Part shown: piece after piece, positions 44,235-52,830 of the stretch | Numbering within the stretch: position 1 is the first letter of the stretch | How the letters are laid out: each line of letters opens with the position of its first letter | NCBI RefSeq assembly: GCF_013410405.1 | Contig: NZ_JACCFK010000001.1 | Coordinates: 3,100,001 to 3,164,000 of the forward strand | DNA length: 64,000 nucleotides | Source of the DNA: Amycolatopsis endophytica | Lineage (GTDB): Bacteria; Actinomycetota; Actinomycetes; Mycobacteriales; Pseudonocardiaceae | Direction: 5' to 3' | Made by a program: the position numbers and the translations under genes | The notes under the pieces: generated by a model | What the model saw: only the letters and a program-made list of their open reading frames with translations | Told to the model about the DNA's origin: nothing | The model's database searches: none

Positions 44235-45755
44235 CTAGACCGCGAGCCACACCGCCGCGTCCGGGGGCAGCTCGTCGCCCGGTTCGCCGCTGGCGAGCAG
44301 GACCTTCCGGTGCGGCGGCAGGGCGGCGGGCTCCTCGCCCAGGTTCACCACGCACACCACCCCCGGCTCCCGGCGGAACGCCAGCACCTCCGGCGGACTG
44401 TCCAACCACGACAGTGCCCCGTCCCCGAATGCCGGGTTTTCCTTGCGGATCCGCAACGCCTCGCGGTATAGGTTCAGCGTCGAGCGCGGGTCGGCGTCCT
44501 GCGCGGACACCGTTTTCGCCGACCAGCGGGCCGGTTGGGGCAGCCACGGTGTCCCCGTGGAGAACCCGAACGGTGGCGCGGCACCGGACCACGGCAACGG
44601 CACCCGGCACCCGTCGCGGCCACGCTGGGTGTGCCCGGACCGTTCCCACTTCGGGTCCCGCAGCACCTCCTCCGGCAGATCCTCGACCTCCTCCAGGCCC
44701 AGCTCCTCGCCCTGGTACAGGTACGCCCCGCCGGGCAGCGCCAGCATCAGCAGCAGCGCCGCCCGCGCGCGGGGCAGCCCGCCGCCGTAGCGCGTCACGT
44801 GCCGCTTGACGTCGTGGTTGGACAGCACCCAAGTGGCAGGCGCGGCGCCGAGCGCCTCGACACTGGAGTCGATCACCGAGCGCATCCGGCCCGCGTCCCA
44901 CGGACAGCGCAGGAAATCGAAGTTGAACGCCGTGTGCAGCTCATCCGGCCGCACGTACCGCGCCAGCCGCCGCGGGCTGTCCACCCACGCCTCGGCCACG
45001 AAGATCCGGTCGTCGCCGTAGTGGCGGGCCAGTTCCCGCCAGGACCGGAAGATCTCGTGCACGCCCGGCCGGTCCCAGTGCGGATGGTCGCCGCGGTCCG
45101 GCGGCTCCACCAGCCCCTCGTGGTCCACGCCGAGGTCCGGCAGCGCGGGATCCTTCACCATGCCGTGCGCCACGTCGATGCGGAAGCCGTCCACCCCGCG
45201 GTCGAGCCAGAACCGCAGGATGTCCAGGAACTCCTCGCGCACCCGCGGGTCGTCCCAGTTCAGGTCCGGCTGCGTGGCGTCGAACAGGTGCAGGTACCAC
45301 TGGCCGTCCCCGGCCCTGCTCCACGCGGAACCGCCGAACACGCTGCGCCAGTCGTTGGGCTCGTCGCGGAACACGTACCGCTCGCGCTCGGGCGAGCCGG
45401 GCCCGGCGGCGAGCGCGGCCTGGAACCACGGGTGCCGGTCGCTGGTGTGGTTGGGCACGATGTCGACGATGATGCGCAACCCGTGCCGGTGCGCCTCCCG
45501 CAGCAGGGCCTCCGCGTCGGCCAGCGTGCCGAACACCGGGTCGATGTCGCGGTAGTCGGCGACGTCGTACCCGCCGTCGGTCATCGGCGACGGGTACCAG
45601 GGCGTGATCCACAGCGCGTCCACGCCCAGGCCGGCCAGGTAGGGGAGCTTCGCGCGGATACCGGCCAGGTCTCCGACGCCGTCGCCGCTGCCGTCGGCGA
45701 AGCTGCGGATGTAGACCTGGTAGATGACGGCATCGCGCCACCACGCGCCGTTCAC
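44235..45755 (-). CDS. GH13 alpha-glucosidase / trehalose-type amylase family
   Basis: A 506-aa cytoplasmic glycoside hydrolase from the GTG at 45755 (VNGAWWRDAVIYQVYIRSF). It has DIVPNHTSDRHPWF (region I), GFRIDVAHGM with the nucleophile Asp (region II), IFVAEAW with the acid Glu (region III) and VLSNHDVKRH with the third Asp (region IV). The QPDLNWDDPRVREE segment marks oligo-1,6-/alpha-glucosidases. The start overlaps the upstream gene by GTGA. Its stop is duplicated within the IS5 target site. Confidence 0.92.
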   Translation of the reverse strand: MNGAWWRDAVIYQVYIRSFADGSGDGVGDLAGIRAKLPYLAGLGVDALWITPWYPSPMTDGGYDVADYRDIDPVFGTLADAEALLREAHRHGLRIIVDIVPNHTSDRHPWFQAALAAGPGSPERERYVFRDEPNDWRSVFGGSAWSRAGDGQWYLHLFDATQPDLNWDDPRVREEFLDILRFWLDRGVDGFRIDVAHGMVKDPALPDLGVDHEGLVEPPDRGDHPHWDRPGVHEIFRSWRELARHYGDDRIFVAEAWVDSPRRLARYVRPDELHTAFNFDFLRCPWDAGRMRSVIDSSVEALGAAPATWVLSNHDVKRHVTRYGGGLPRARAALLLMLALPGGAYLYQGEELGLEEVEDLPEEVLRDPKWERSGHTQRGRDGCRVPLPWSGAAPPFGFSTGTPWLPQPARWSAKTVSAQDADPRSTLNLYREALRIRKENPAFGDGALSWLDSPPEVLAFRREPGVVCVVNLGEEPAALPPHRKVLLASGEPGDELPPDAAVWLAV

Positions 45756-46192
45756 GCGTGCAGGAGGTCGTGGGTCCAGGACACGAGGTGGACCAGCGCG
45801 TCGACCTGACCGCACGGATCCGGGTCCGAGGCGATGAACTCCAGTTGCGCCGCCACGCCTGCCGGATCGTGGTTGAGTTCGGCGAGCACGGCGCGCAGAA
45901 CGGCGCGAAGCGGCGGTTGCACCTCGTCGATGCCGACTTCGGCGTCCCCCTCGTCGCTCAGCGCCACGGTGAACAGGTCACCTCGATCCGACGTGGCCCG
46001 CGCCAGCACGAGACCCGCGATCGCCGTGACCAGCTCCGCGCACAGCGGCCGGAGCAGGCCCGCTTCCGGCGCCCCGGTGCCGACCATCCGGGGCAGCAGA
46101 CGGGACACCGACGCGAAGTCCTGCCTGCCGAGGTCGTCCACGAGCTGGTCCGCCAGGCGCCGGACGTCTCGCTGGGTGTTTTCGTGGCTCAT
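45752..46192 (-). CDS. Hypothetical protein coupled to the glucosidase
   Basis: A 146-aa acidic, helical protein (MSHENTQRDVRRLADQL onward) with no membrane segment or known motif. It has LVHLVSWTHDLLHA at the end. The 4-bp overlap with the GH13 gene shows translational coupling, but the function is not evident. Confidence 0.6.
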   Translation of the reverse strand: MSHENTQRDVRRLADQLVDDLGRQDFASVSRLLPRMVGTGAPEAGLLRPLCAELVTAIAGLVLARATSDRGDLFTVALSDEGDAEVGIDEVQPPLRAVLRAVLAELNHDPAGVAAQLEFIASDPDPCGQVDALVHLVSWTHDLLHA

Positions 46193-46228
46193 CGGAACAA
46201 AGGATTCCCCTGCGGGCGCCGACGAAAC

Positions 46229-47434
46229 TCACGGCCAGCGTTGCGCGGCCGGGCGTCCCAGCGGGGGATGGGACGGGGTGCCGGCGACAGCGACGTCGGC
46301 ACCGCCGTGCCAGTCCACGCCGAGACCGCGGAGCGTCACCGCGCGGCTGATGTCGGACGGCGAAATGATCCCCACGAGCCGGTCGGCGTCGAACACCAGC
46401 GCCCGCCCGTCGGCGCAGCCGGACATCCGCGGCAGCAGGGCCAGCAGCGGCTCGTCCGGGGTGGCCCGCGGGATTTCCGTTGGCGGACAGGCGATTTCCC
46501 CCAGCAGCGTGTTCGGCCGGTGTTCCAGCGGGACGGCCCGCATCCGGGTCAGCGTGACCAGTCCGGCGAACCGGCCGACCGGGTCGACGAGCGGATAGCC
46601 GGAGTGCTGACGCAGCATCGCGTTGTCCCGCAGGAAGGTCGCGACCGTCGTCGCGGCGGGCGCGGTGGCGGGTCGCAGGGTCATCACGTCGCGGACCCGC
46701 ATCGCGGCCAGGCTCGTGCCCAGTTCCGCGTCGCGTTCCTCGGCCAGCGCCAGGTTCACGACGAACAACCCCACCAGCAACGGCCACACGCCCAGCCCGA
46801 CCGGACCGCGCAACAGGGTCAGCACACCGAGACCGATCACCGCGAACCCGACGTACCGTCCCGCACGGGCGCTGCCGAGGGTCGCACGATGGCGGTCGCC
46901 CCACGCTCCCCACAGGATCGACCTCAGGATGCGGCCGCCGTCCAGTGGCGCGACCGGGATCAGGTTGAACACGCCCAGCGTCAGGTTCAGCACCGCGAGG
47001 TAGCCGAGCACGGCGCCGGACAGCGATCCGCCCATCGGCGAGGTCATCCACGTGCCGAAGCCGAAGATCGCCGCCAGCAGCAGGCTGATCAGCGGGCCCG
47101 CGACGGCGACGCGGAATTCCACCTTCGCCGACCGGGGCTCACCACGCAGCCGCGCCACCCCGCCGAGCAGCCACAGCGTCACCTCGTGGATCTCCAGACC
47201 GGACCGCCGCGCGACGAACGCGTGCGCCAGTTCGTGGGCGGCCAGCGACACCGCGAACAACACCGCGGTGATCACACCCGCCACGACGTAGGCGAACGCA
47301 CCCTGCCCGGGCGCGAGTTGCGCCCACTGCGTGAACGTCAGCGCGACGACCAGGATCCCGGCCATCGCGAGGACACTCCAATGCAGACCCACCCGGATTC
47401 CCTCGAACCGGCCCAGCCACACCGTCGACGCCAT
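46229..47434 (-). CDS. Site-2-protease-family (M50) metalloprotease with CBS domains
   Basis: A 401-aa membrane protease from the ATG at 47434. The zinc site is AHELAHAFVARR (HExxH, about residue 62) and the third ligand is in NLIPVAPLDGGRIL (about 155). Six or so helices are followed by two CBS repeats (about 245-385; VRDVMTLRP and LVGIISPSDISRAV). CBS domains suggest control by an adenine nucleotide. The substrate is unknown. Confidence 0.88.
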   Translation of the reverse strand: MASTVWLGRFEGIRVGLHWSVLAMAGILVVALTFTQWAQLAPGQGAFAYVVAGVITAVLFAVSLAAHELAHAFVARRSGLEIHEVTLWLLGGVARLRGEPRSAKVEFRVAVAGPLISLLLAAIFGFGTWMTSPMGGSLSGAVLGYLAVLNLTLGVFNLIPVAPLDGGRILRSILWGAWGDRHRATLGSARAGRYVGFAVIGLGVLTLLRGPVGLGVWPLLVGLFVVNLALAEERDAELGTSLAAMRVRDVMTLRPATAPAATTVATFLRDNAMLRQHSGYPLVDPVGRFAGLVTLTRMRAVPLEHRPNTLLGEIACPPTEIPRATPDEPLLALLPRMSGCADGRALVFDADRLVGIISPSDISRAVTLRGLGVDWHGGADVAVAGTPSHPPLGRPAAQRWP

Positions 47435-47570
47435 GCTCGCTCCCCTTCCCCGTGTCCCCGCACCTCCACCTACCCGCGCCGCACCGTTACTGAACGTTTC
47501 TCCCGGAACGGTTTGGTCTCGGCGGGGAACGGGAACGCTGAACCACCAGACCGGCGTCGAAGAGGGACCG

Positions 47571-47966
47571 GTGAACATGGATGTGTCTCGGGACAGCCAG
47601 GTGAGGGCCAGCTGCGGGGGACTGGCCGACCAGGCGCAGCGCGCGACCCGCGGGTTGTACCACCGCGCCTCCGGCGTCGGTGGCGACGCGGGCATCAACG
47701 GTGCCGCGGAGATCTCCGAAGTGCTCGGCTCACTCAAGATGCTCTCGCAGAACGTCGCGCGGAGCCTGCCCGAACTCGGCACCTGGCTGGAAAAACAGCT
47801 GTGGCGGGGAAACCTGGACGTGCCGGGTGACCAGGGCGGCTACGAAACCCTGATCACCTCGGTCTTCGACGCCACGGCCGCGCTGGCCCGTGCGCAGGAG
47901 ATCACGGTGCAGCTGTGCCAGGAGCTGGCCACCGCCCACGCGGCGGCCAAGGAGATTTCCTGCTGA
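47571..47966 (+). CDS. Hypothetical helical protein
   Basis: 131 aa from the GTG at 47571 (an ATG follows at 47577) with AGAGGG a few bases upstream. It is all-helical in appearance (SEVLGSLKMLSQNVARSL; ARAQEITVQLCQELA), with no signal or membrane segment. I do not recognise the family. Confidence 0.6.
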   Translation: MNMDVSRDSQVRASCGGLADQAQRATRGLYHRASGVGGDAGINGAAEISEVLGSLKMLSQNVARSLPELGTWLEKQLWRGNLDVPGDQGGYETLITSVFDATAALARAQEITVQLCQELATAHAAAKEISC

Positions 47967-47979
47967 TTCCCGCGCGGTG

Positions 47980-48204
47980 TCAGGGAGTCCGCGGCGCTGG
48001 CAACCGCGCAGCGGTGTCCGGGAACGGGGTGTGCGCCCGGCAGTTCGTGCACACCAGCAGCGTCGCCAGCGGCTCGTCGGCTTCGTTGACGAGCTTGGCG
48101 ATCCGCAGGGCGGGGTAACCACATTCCTCACACGGCACGGGAGGTGCCGCGCGGTCGGGCGCGATGAGTATCCGGGTGGCCGGTCGGGGCTGGCTGAGGG
48201 TCAT
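47980..48204 (-). CDS. Small zinc-ribbon-like protein
   Basis: A 74-aa protein with two CxxC pairs (PCEECGYP and LVCTNCRAH), spaced as a zinc ribbon. The ATG overlaps the stop of the upstream PfkB kinase gene by 4 bp, so it is probably cotranslated. A role is unknown. Confidence 0.65.
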   Translation of the reverse strand: MTLSQPRPATRILIAPDRAAPPVPCEECGYPALRIAKLVNEADEPLATLLVCTNCRAHTPFPDTAARLPAPRTP

Positions 48205-49106
48205 GTCTGCTTCCGCGACTCGAGGATGCCGGGGGTGAGCCGGGGTCGGCCCCCGGCGTGTTCGGTGGTGCTCGCCGCTGCCGCGACCGCCGCGTGCGCG
48301 GCGGTGCGCAGGTCCTGACCGCGCGTGAAGGCACAGGTCAGGGTCGCGACCAGGGCGTCTCCCGCGCCGGTGGTGTCGACGACGTGCGCGTCACCGTGCG
48401 GGAGGAACTCGTAGCCGGCCCGGCTGACGAACACGTTGCCGTGGCCTGCCACGTCCAGTACTGCCAAGTCGAGCCCGTGCGCGAGCAGCATAACGCCCGC
48501 CTTGACCCCTTCCGCCACATTCCCGACGGGCTGCCCGGTGAGAATTTCGGCTTCGTTCGCGTCCGCGCGCAGGATGTCGGCGAGGGAGAGCAGTTCGCGG
48601 TCGGGCGGGACGCCGTCGAGGACCACTCGCGCGCCGCCTTCGCGGGCGAGCCGGGCGGCCGCCATGACGGTCGGCGCGGGCTGCTGGAGCTGGAGGATGA
48701 CCGAGGACGCGTGGCGCACGAGGTCGCCTGCGGCGAGCACGTCGTGCTCGGTGGTGAGGACGTCTTCGGGGATGTCTTCGAGGTAGCGCCACTGTCCGCG
48801 GTCGTCGACGACGTCGACGATGAGCGCGGAGCGGGCGTGTTCACGCACCACGCAGTGTGAAACGTCGATGCCGTCGGCGGCGGCGTGGGCGAGCAGATCG
48901 TGCCCCGCGCGGTCGTCGCCGACCACCGCGAGCAACGCGACGGGCGTGCCGAGCTGGGCGACGCCGACGGCCTGGTTCGCGCCCTTGCCGCCGAGCACCT
49001 CGTCCCGGGACCGCACGGCGGACGACCGACCGGCCGCCGGGGCTTCCTCCACGCGCAGGACGAGGTCACGGGCCATCTGGCCGACCACGACCACCTCTGG
49101 TCTCAC
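48201..49106 (-). CDS. PfkB-family sugar kinase (ribokinase-like)
   Basis: A 301-aa kinase. The N-terminal signature GGKGANQAVGVAQLG (about residue 39) is typical of ribokinase. The C-terminal DTTGAGDALVATLTCAF (about 245) has the catalytic Asp and anion hole. DANEAEILTG is also present. It phosphorylates ribose or a related sugar or nucleoside. No transporter or repressor lies beside it to narrow the substrate. Confidence 0.88.
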   Translation of the reverse strand: MRPEVVVVGQMARDLVLRVEEAPAAGRSSAVRSRDEVLGGKGANQAVGVAQLGTPVALLAVVGDDRAGHDLLAHAAADGIDVSHCVVREHARSALIVDVVDDRGQWRYLEDIPEDVLTTEHDVLAAGDLVRHASSVILQLQQPAPTVMAAARLAREGGARVVLDGVPPDRELLSLADILRADANEAEILTGQPVGNVAEGVKAGVMLLAHGLDLAVLDVAGHGNVFVSRAGYEFLPHGDAHVVDTTGAGDALVATLTCAFTRGQDLRTAAHAAVAAAASTTEHAGGRPRLTPGILESRKQT

Positions 49107-49165
49107 GGCCGGAGCTGTACCCGGTCCCGTTTCGGGCTAATCACCCCGAACGGGCACCGTCTCGA

Positions 49166-49339
49166 TCAGGGCGCGGCGGTGACGACCTCGTCGCTGAGAG
49201 CGCCTTCAAAGGGCTGGGTGATCGCGTCGTCGTCCGGCCGCGCGTGACGGGCAGTAGCGTCGCGCCGCGGTCCGCTGGTGAGCGCCGGACCGCCCCACCT
49301 CGGGTGCGTGCCGGCCTCGTCGATGCGGTGCCTGCCCAT
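49166..49339 (-). CDS. Small 57-aa ORF, hypothetical
   Basis: The ATG at 49339 has GGGGAAGGA about 6 bases upstream. The protein MGRHRIDEAGTHPRWGG to LSDEVVTAAP is Arg/His-rich in front and acidic behind, with no hydrophobic segment. It fills most of an otherwise empty 311-bp gap. A good ribosome site and fit are the only support. Confidence 0.45.
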   Translation of the reverse strand: MGRHRIDEAGTHPRWGGPALTSGPRRDATARHARPDDDAITQPFEGALSDEVVTAAP

Positions 49340-49417
49340 GGTGTGTCCTTCCCCGGGTTCGTACCTGGGCCGGGAATACCCCTCGGGCGTTCCTCGTACA
49401 CCTCCCCCGGACGGGTG

Positions 49418-49891
49418 TCAGCGGCGGCGTTTGCGCACGGTGGCGGCGAAGGTGGCGGCGGTGACGAAGCCGTACGCCACGTGCGGCACGACGTCGCTGA
49501 GCCAGTCGGAGGCGCTCCAGTCGCGGGGGTCGGTGATGCCCAGGACGACCATCGGCCCGTTCGCACCGGCCAGTGCGGCGCCGGTGGCGGCGAACCCGCC
49601 GGTCAGCAGACCGGGACGCCAGCCGGCGCCGTGCAACGCACCGTACGCCGCGCCGACCGCGGTGCCGGTGACCAGCCCCAGCAGTGCGCCGAGACCGCTT
49701 TCCCGCGCCTGCCGTTGCTGCTCGTCACCGGGGATTCCGAGGCCGGCGGTGGCCGCGATCTTCCGCACCGACTGCTCCGGGGTCGAGCTGGCCGGACGCC
49801 CGCGCAGGACCATGTCGGCGTAGGTCACGGCGTTGAGCGCGGTGGCGCCGGCCGCGCCGGCGGCGGCGCCCCGCAGGATCGCTTTCAGCAT
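49418..49891 (-). CDS. Glycine-rich membrane protein
   Basis: 157 aa from the ATG at 49891 (MLKAILRGAAAGAAGATAL). An earlier start adds 29 charged residues. It has four hydrophobic Ala/Gly-rich segments (about residues 5-22, 68-85, 95-115 and 135-150) with a polar loop QSVRKIAATAGL. It resembles DUF1440-like membrane proteins only loosely. Confidence 0.6.
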   Translation of the reverse strand: MLKAILRGAAAGAAGATALNAVTYADMVLRGRPASSTPEQSVRKIAATAGLGIPGDEQQRQARESGLGALLGLVTGTAVGAAYGALHGAGWRPGLLTGGFAATGAALAGANGPMVVLGITDPRDWSASDWLSDVVPHVAYGFVTAATFAATVRKRRR

Positions 49892-50046
49892 CCGTGCCGG
49901 ATACCCGCGCGCGGCGGGGGCAACCGCCTTGACCTCTCGGTCCGGGCGAAGGAGCATCGGGCGGGGCCGGAGGTGCACCCGTACGGGCGATCGCGTGTGA
50001 GTGATCGGGAAACGGGTAGCTACTCCTGGTACGCCGACTACGTGGG

Positions 50047-51063
50047 GTGGCGATGGAACGCCTGAACGTGGCGATGGTGGTGGACAACGATGCGTTCGGC
50101 AGTAGCGAGGCCTACGTCCGGCGGCTGCTGCGTTTTCTGCCGCCGTGGGTCGCGGCGAGTCTCGTGGTGAGCGAGAACCTGGCGGGCGCTTTCCCGATGT
50201 CCGCGCAGGTGGTGCCCCCGGCGCGGGACGCTTTGTGGGCGCCGCGGGTCGAAGCGGCGTTGCGGGCGGTGTCGCCGGACGTCGTGCACGTCAACCTGCC
50301 GGGGGCCGGGGACAACCTGGCGGCGGTGCAGGCGGCCGAGACGGTCGCGCCCACGGTTGTCACCCTGCACCGGGCCGAGGGTGCGCCCGAGTCGAGCGCG
50401 GTGTGGGATTGCTACCGGCGGCTGGCCGGCGCGATCGCGCCGTCGCGGGCGGTCGGAGCGCGGCTGCGGGAGCTGGGGACGCCCGCCGAGCGGATCAGCC
50501 ACATCCGGCCCGGGGTGGCGCTGCCCGCCGAGCCGGTGCCGCTCGCGGACCGCAGGCCGGTGGTCATCGGCGCGATCGGCGGGCTCGACCTGCTGCCCGC
50601 GGTGGCGGCCCTGCACCGCCGGGGGCGTGCCGTGCAGGTGCTGGTGGCGGGCGACGGGCGGGAGCTGGCGGAGCGGTCCCGCGGCCTGCCGGTCCGAGTC
50701 CTGGGGCGGTTGCGGGAGGTAAGCGCTTTCCTGCGCGGGCTGGACGTGTTCTGCCTGCCGTCGCGGCGGGAGGTGGTGTCGACGGCGGTGCTGGAGGCGA
50801 TGGCGCACGGGCTGCCGTGCGTGACCACCGCGGTCGGGGACGCGGTGGCGGAACTGGCCGGCGCGGCGATGATCGTGCCGCCGGGTGACGCGGGCGCCCT
50901 GACGGCGGCGCTGGATCGCGTCTGCACGGACGGCGCGCTCCGCCGCAAACTCGCCACCGCGGCCCGCGCCCGTGCCGAACGCGACTACGACGTGCGCCGG
51001 ACGGCCACCGCCACCGCCGAAGCCCTCGCCGCCGCCCACACCCTGAGCGCCTCGCGCCCCTGA
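50047..51063 (+). CDS. GT4-family glycosyltransferase
   Basis: A retaining GT-B glycosyltransferase of 338 aa. The start is the GTG at 50047 or the ATG at 50053. The N-terminal part contains VDNDAFGSSEAYVRRLL. The donor-binding part has VAGDGRELAERS, then FCLPSRREVVSTAVLEAMAHG with the E-x7-E motif region (about 235-255), and ADDR-like TTAVGDAV. It is shorter than most GT4 enzymes because the N-terminal domain is compact. The acceptor is unknown. The heptose cluster lies 2 kb downstream. Confidence 0.82.
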   Translation: MAMERLNVAMVVDNDAFGSSEAYVRRLLRFLPPWVAASLVVSENLAGAFPMSAQVVPPARDALWAPRVEAALRAVSPDVVHVNLPGAGDNLAAVQAAETVAPTVVTLHRAEGAPESSAVWDCYRRLAGAIAPSRAVGARLRELGTPAERISHIRPGVALPAEPVPLADRRPVVIGAIGGLDLLPAVAALHRRGRAVQVLVAGDGRELAERSRGLPVRVLGRLREVSAFLRGLDVFCLPSRREVVSTAVLEAMAHGLPCVTTAVGDAVAELAGAAMIVPPGDAGALTAALDRVCTDGALRRKLATAARARAERDYDVRRTATATAEALAAAHTLSASRP

Positions 51064-51075
51064 CCCCGCGCCGCC

Positions 51076-51129
51076 GGGAGCGGCCAACACGCGCGTGTTT
51101 GCCGTTCCGGGCGCCGTGTTTGCCGTTGC
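51076..51129. repeat. CGGCCAACACG-family repeat, locus 2
   Basis: GGGAGCGGCCAACACG (51076-51091) is followed by two inverted versions, CGTGTTTGCCGTTCC (51094-51108) and GCCGTGTTTGCCGTTGC (51113-51129). The first can pair with either inverted copy. It lies just after the glycosyltransferase stop. Confidence 0.6.
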
Positions 51130-51162
51130 GGGTGCCGGGGAGGGGCGTGGGATGCTGCGGTC

Positions 51163-51648
51163 ATGACCATGACGCTCAGCGAGTCCGACTTCACCGTCCC
51201 GATCGACCAGCGCTACTTCGAGGACTACACACCGGACGCGGTGTACGAGTACGGCCACGTCTCGGTCACCGAGAAGGAGATCCTCGACTTCGCCGGGCAG
51301 TTCGACCCGCAGCCGATCCACGTCGATGTCGACTGGGCGCGCACTGGTCCGTTCGGGGGGCTCATCGCCAGCGGCTGGCACACCAGCGCGCTCCTCATGC
51401 GCCTGTTCGCCGACCACTACCTCTCCCGCGTGGCGAGTCTGGCGTCGCCGGGGATCGACGAGCTGCGCTGGCCCACCCCGGTCCGTCCGGGTGACTCGCT
51501 CCGCCTGCGGACGACCACCCTGTCGGCGCGGCCGTCGAAGTCGAAGCCGGACCGTGGCCTGGTCCACACCCGCGGTGAGCTGTTCAACCAGGACGACCAG
51601 GTGGTGCTGAGCCTCGTCGCGATGAACCTTTTCGCCCGGCGGCCCTGA
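51163..51648 (+). CDS. MaoC-like hot-dog dehydratase
   Basis: A 161-aa enoyl hydratase-type hot-dog protein. The hydratase motif is FDPQPIHVDVDWA (Asp and His, about residues 46-58), followed by GGLIASGWHTSALLMRL. It probably hydrates an enoyl thioester. It stands alone without neighbouring beta-oxidation genes. Confidence 0.85.
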   Translation: MTMTLSESDFTVPIDQRYFEDYTPDAVYEYGHVSVTEKEILDFAGQFDPQPIHVDVDWARTGPFGGLIASGWHTSALLMRLFADHYLSRVASLASPGIDELRWPTPVRPGDSLRLRTTTLSARPSKSKPDRGLVHTRGELFNQDDQVVLSLVAMNLFARRP

Positions 51649-51712
51649 CTCGCGTTTCGGCGCGCCCGGCGGGGCTAATCCGAAGGGACCAGCCCGTCCC
51701 GAAGGAGTAGTC

Positions 51713-52174
51713 ATGACCGGGCGTTCCGCAACCACGGCCACGGCGCGGCGGCCGGTGCAGGCCGCTGCCGCCGTCGTCGCCGCGGTGTTCCTGCTGGTCG
51801 GTGTCCTCGGGTTCATCCCGGGCATCACCAGCCACTACGAGCACCTCAGCTTCGCCGGGCACCACTCCGGGGCGCTGCTGCTGGGCGTGTTCGAGGTGTC
51901 GGTCCTGCACAACATCGTGCACCTGCTGTTCGGGGTGGCCGGCCTCCTGCTCGCGCGGAGCCCGGGCGCGGCGCGCGGGTACCTGGTGCTGGGCGGGTTC
52001 GTGTACCTGCTGCTGTGGATCTACGGCCTGGCCATCGACCAGAACAGCGGCGCCAACTTCGTGCCGGTCAACAGCGCCGACAACTGGTTGCACCTGGGTC
52101 TCGGCGTCGGCATGATCGCGCTCGGCTGGGGACTGACCGCGGTCGAGCGGCGCCGCGAGGACCGCGCCGCCTGA
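51713..52174 (+). CDS. DUF4383 membrane protein
   Basis: A 153-aa protein with four transmembrane helices. The family signature is visible: LLGVFEVSVLHNIVHLLFGVAG (given as LGVFEVSVLHN and IVHLLFGVAG, about residues 58-80) and VNSADNWLHLGLG. A DUF4383-like segment also forms the end of the phospholipase fusion at 14.3 kb. The function is unknown. Confidence 0.85.
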   Translation: MTGRSATTATARRPVQAAAAVVAAVFLLVGVLGFIPGITSHYEHLSFAGHHSGALLLGVFEVSVLHNIVHLLFGVAGLLLARSPGAARGYLVLGGFVYLLLWIYGLAIDQNSGANFVPVNSADNWLHLGLGVGMIALGWGLTAVERRREDRAA

Positions 52175-52216
52175 TTTCGACCGGAACTGTCGGTGGGGGC
52201 GCGTAACCTTCGGTGC

Positions 52217-52762
52217 GTGGCGACACAGGGCTTCGCGGTGTTCGGGACGGCCATCGGGCACTGCGGCATCGTTTGGGACGAACACGTGGTCATCGGGAGC
52301 CAGCTGCCCGAGGGCGACGAGGGCCGCACGCGCGCCCGTGTGCGGCGGAGCTTCCCGGACGCGGTCGAGCAGACGCCGCCGGAGTGGGTGCGGCGGTACG
52401 TCGACGGTGTCCAGGCCCTCCTTCGCGGCGAGGGCGCGCCCGAGCTGCCGGAGCTGCCGCTCGATCTGAGCCGCGTGCCACCGTTTTATGCACGCGTCTA
52501 CGAGGTCGCGCGAGCCATCCCGGTCGGCGAGACGATGACGTACGGCGAGATCGCCCAGCGCCTGGGCGATCCGGGTTCGGCGCGGGCGGTCGGGCAGGCG
52601 ATGGGGAGCAACCCGTTCGCGCCGATCGTGCCCTGCCACCGTGTGATCGCCGCCGGCGGCGGGAAGGGCGGTTTCTCCGCACACGGCGGCACGCGGACCA
52701 AGGTGCGGATCCTGGAGATCGAGGGGGTGCACCTGGAGGAGCCGACGCTGTTCGACCTGTAG
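52217..52762 (+). CDS. ogt: Methylated-DNA-[protein]-cysteine methyltransferase
   Basis: A 181-aa suicide repair enzyme that moves alkyl groups from O6-alkylguanine to its own Cys. The active site is PIVPCHRVI (about residue 140), preceded by YGEIAQRLGDPGSARAVGQAM (in two parts, YGEIAQRLG and ARAVGQAMG), the DNA-recognition helix and Arg finger. The GTG at 52217 gives the shorter, family-like N-terminus. The protein lacks an Ada domain. Confidence 0.9.
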   Translation: MATQGFAVFGTAIGHCGIVWDEHVVIGSQLPEGDEGRTRARVRRSFPDAVEQTPPEWVRRYVDGVQALLRGEGAPELPELPLDLSRVPPFYARVYEVARAIPVGETMTYGEIAQRLGDPGSARAVGQAMGSNPFAPIVPCHRVIAAGGGKGGFSAHGGTRTKVRILEIEGVHLEEPTLFDL

Positions 52763-52830
52763 CCGGGTCGGTGACGCGCGCGTCAGCGCCCCCTCGTCCT
52801 GAACCGCCCGTCGCCCGCCTGGACATCCCT

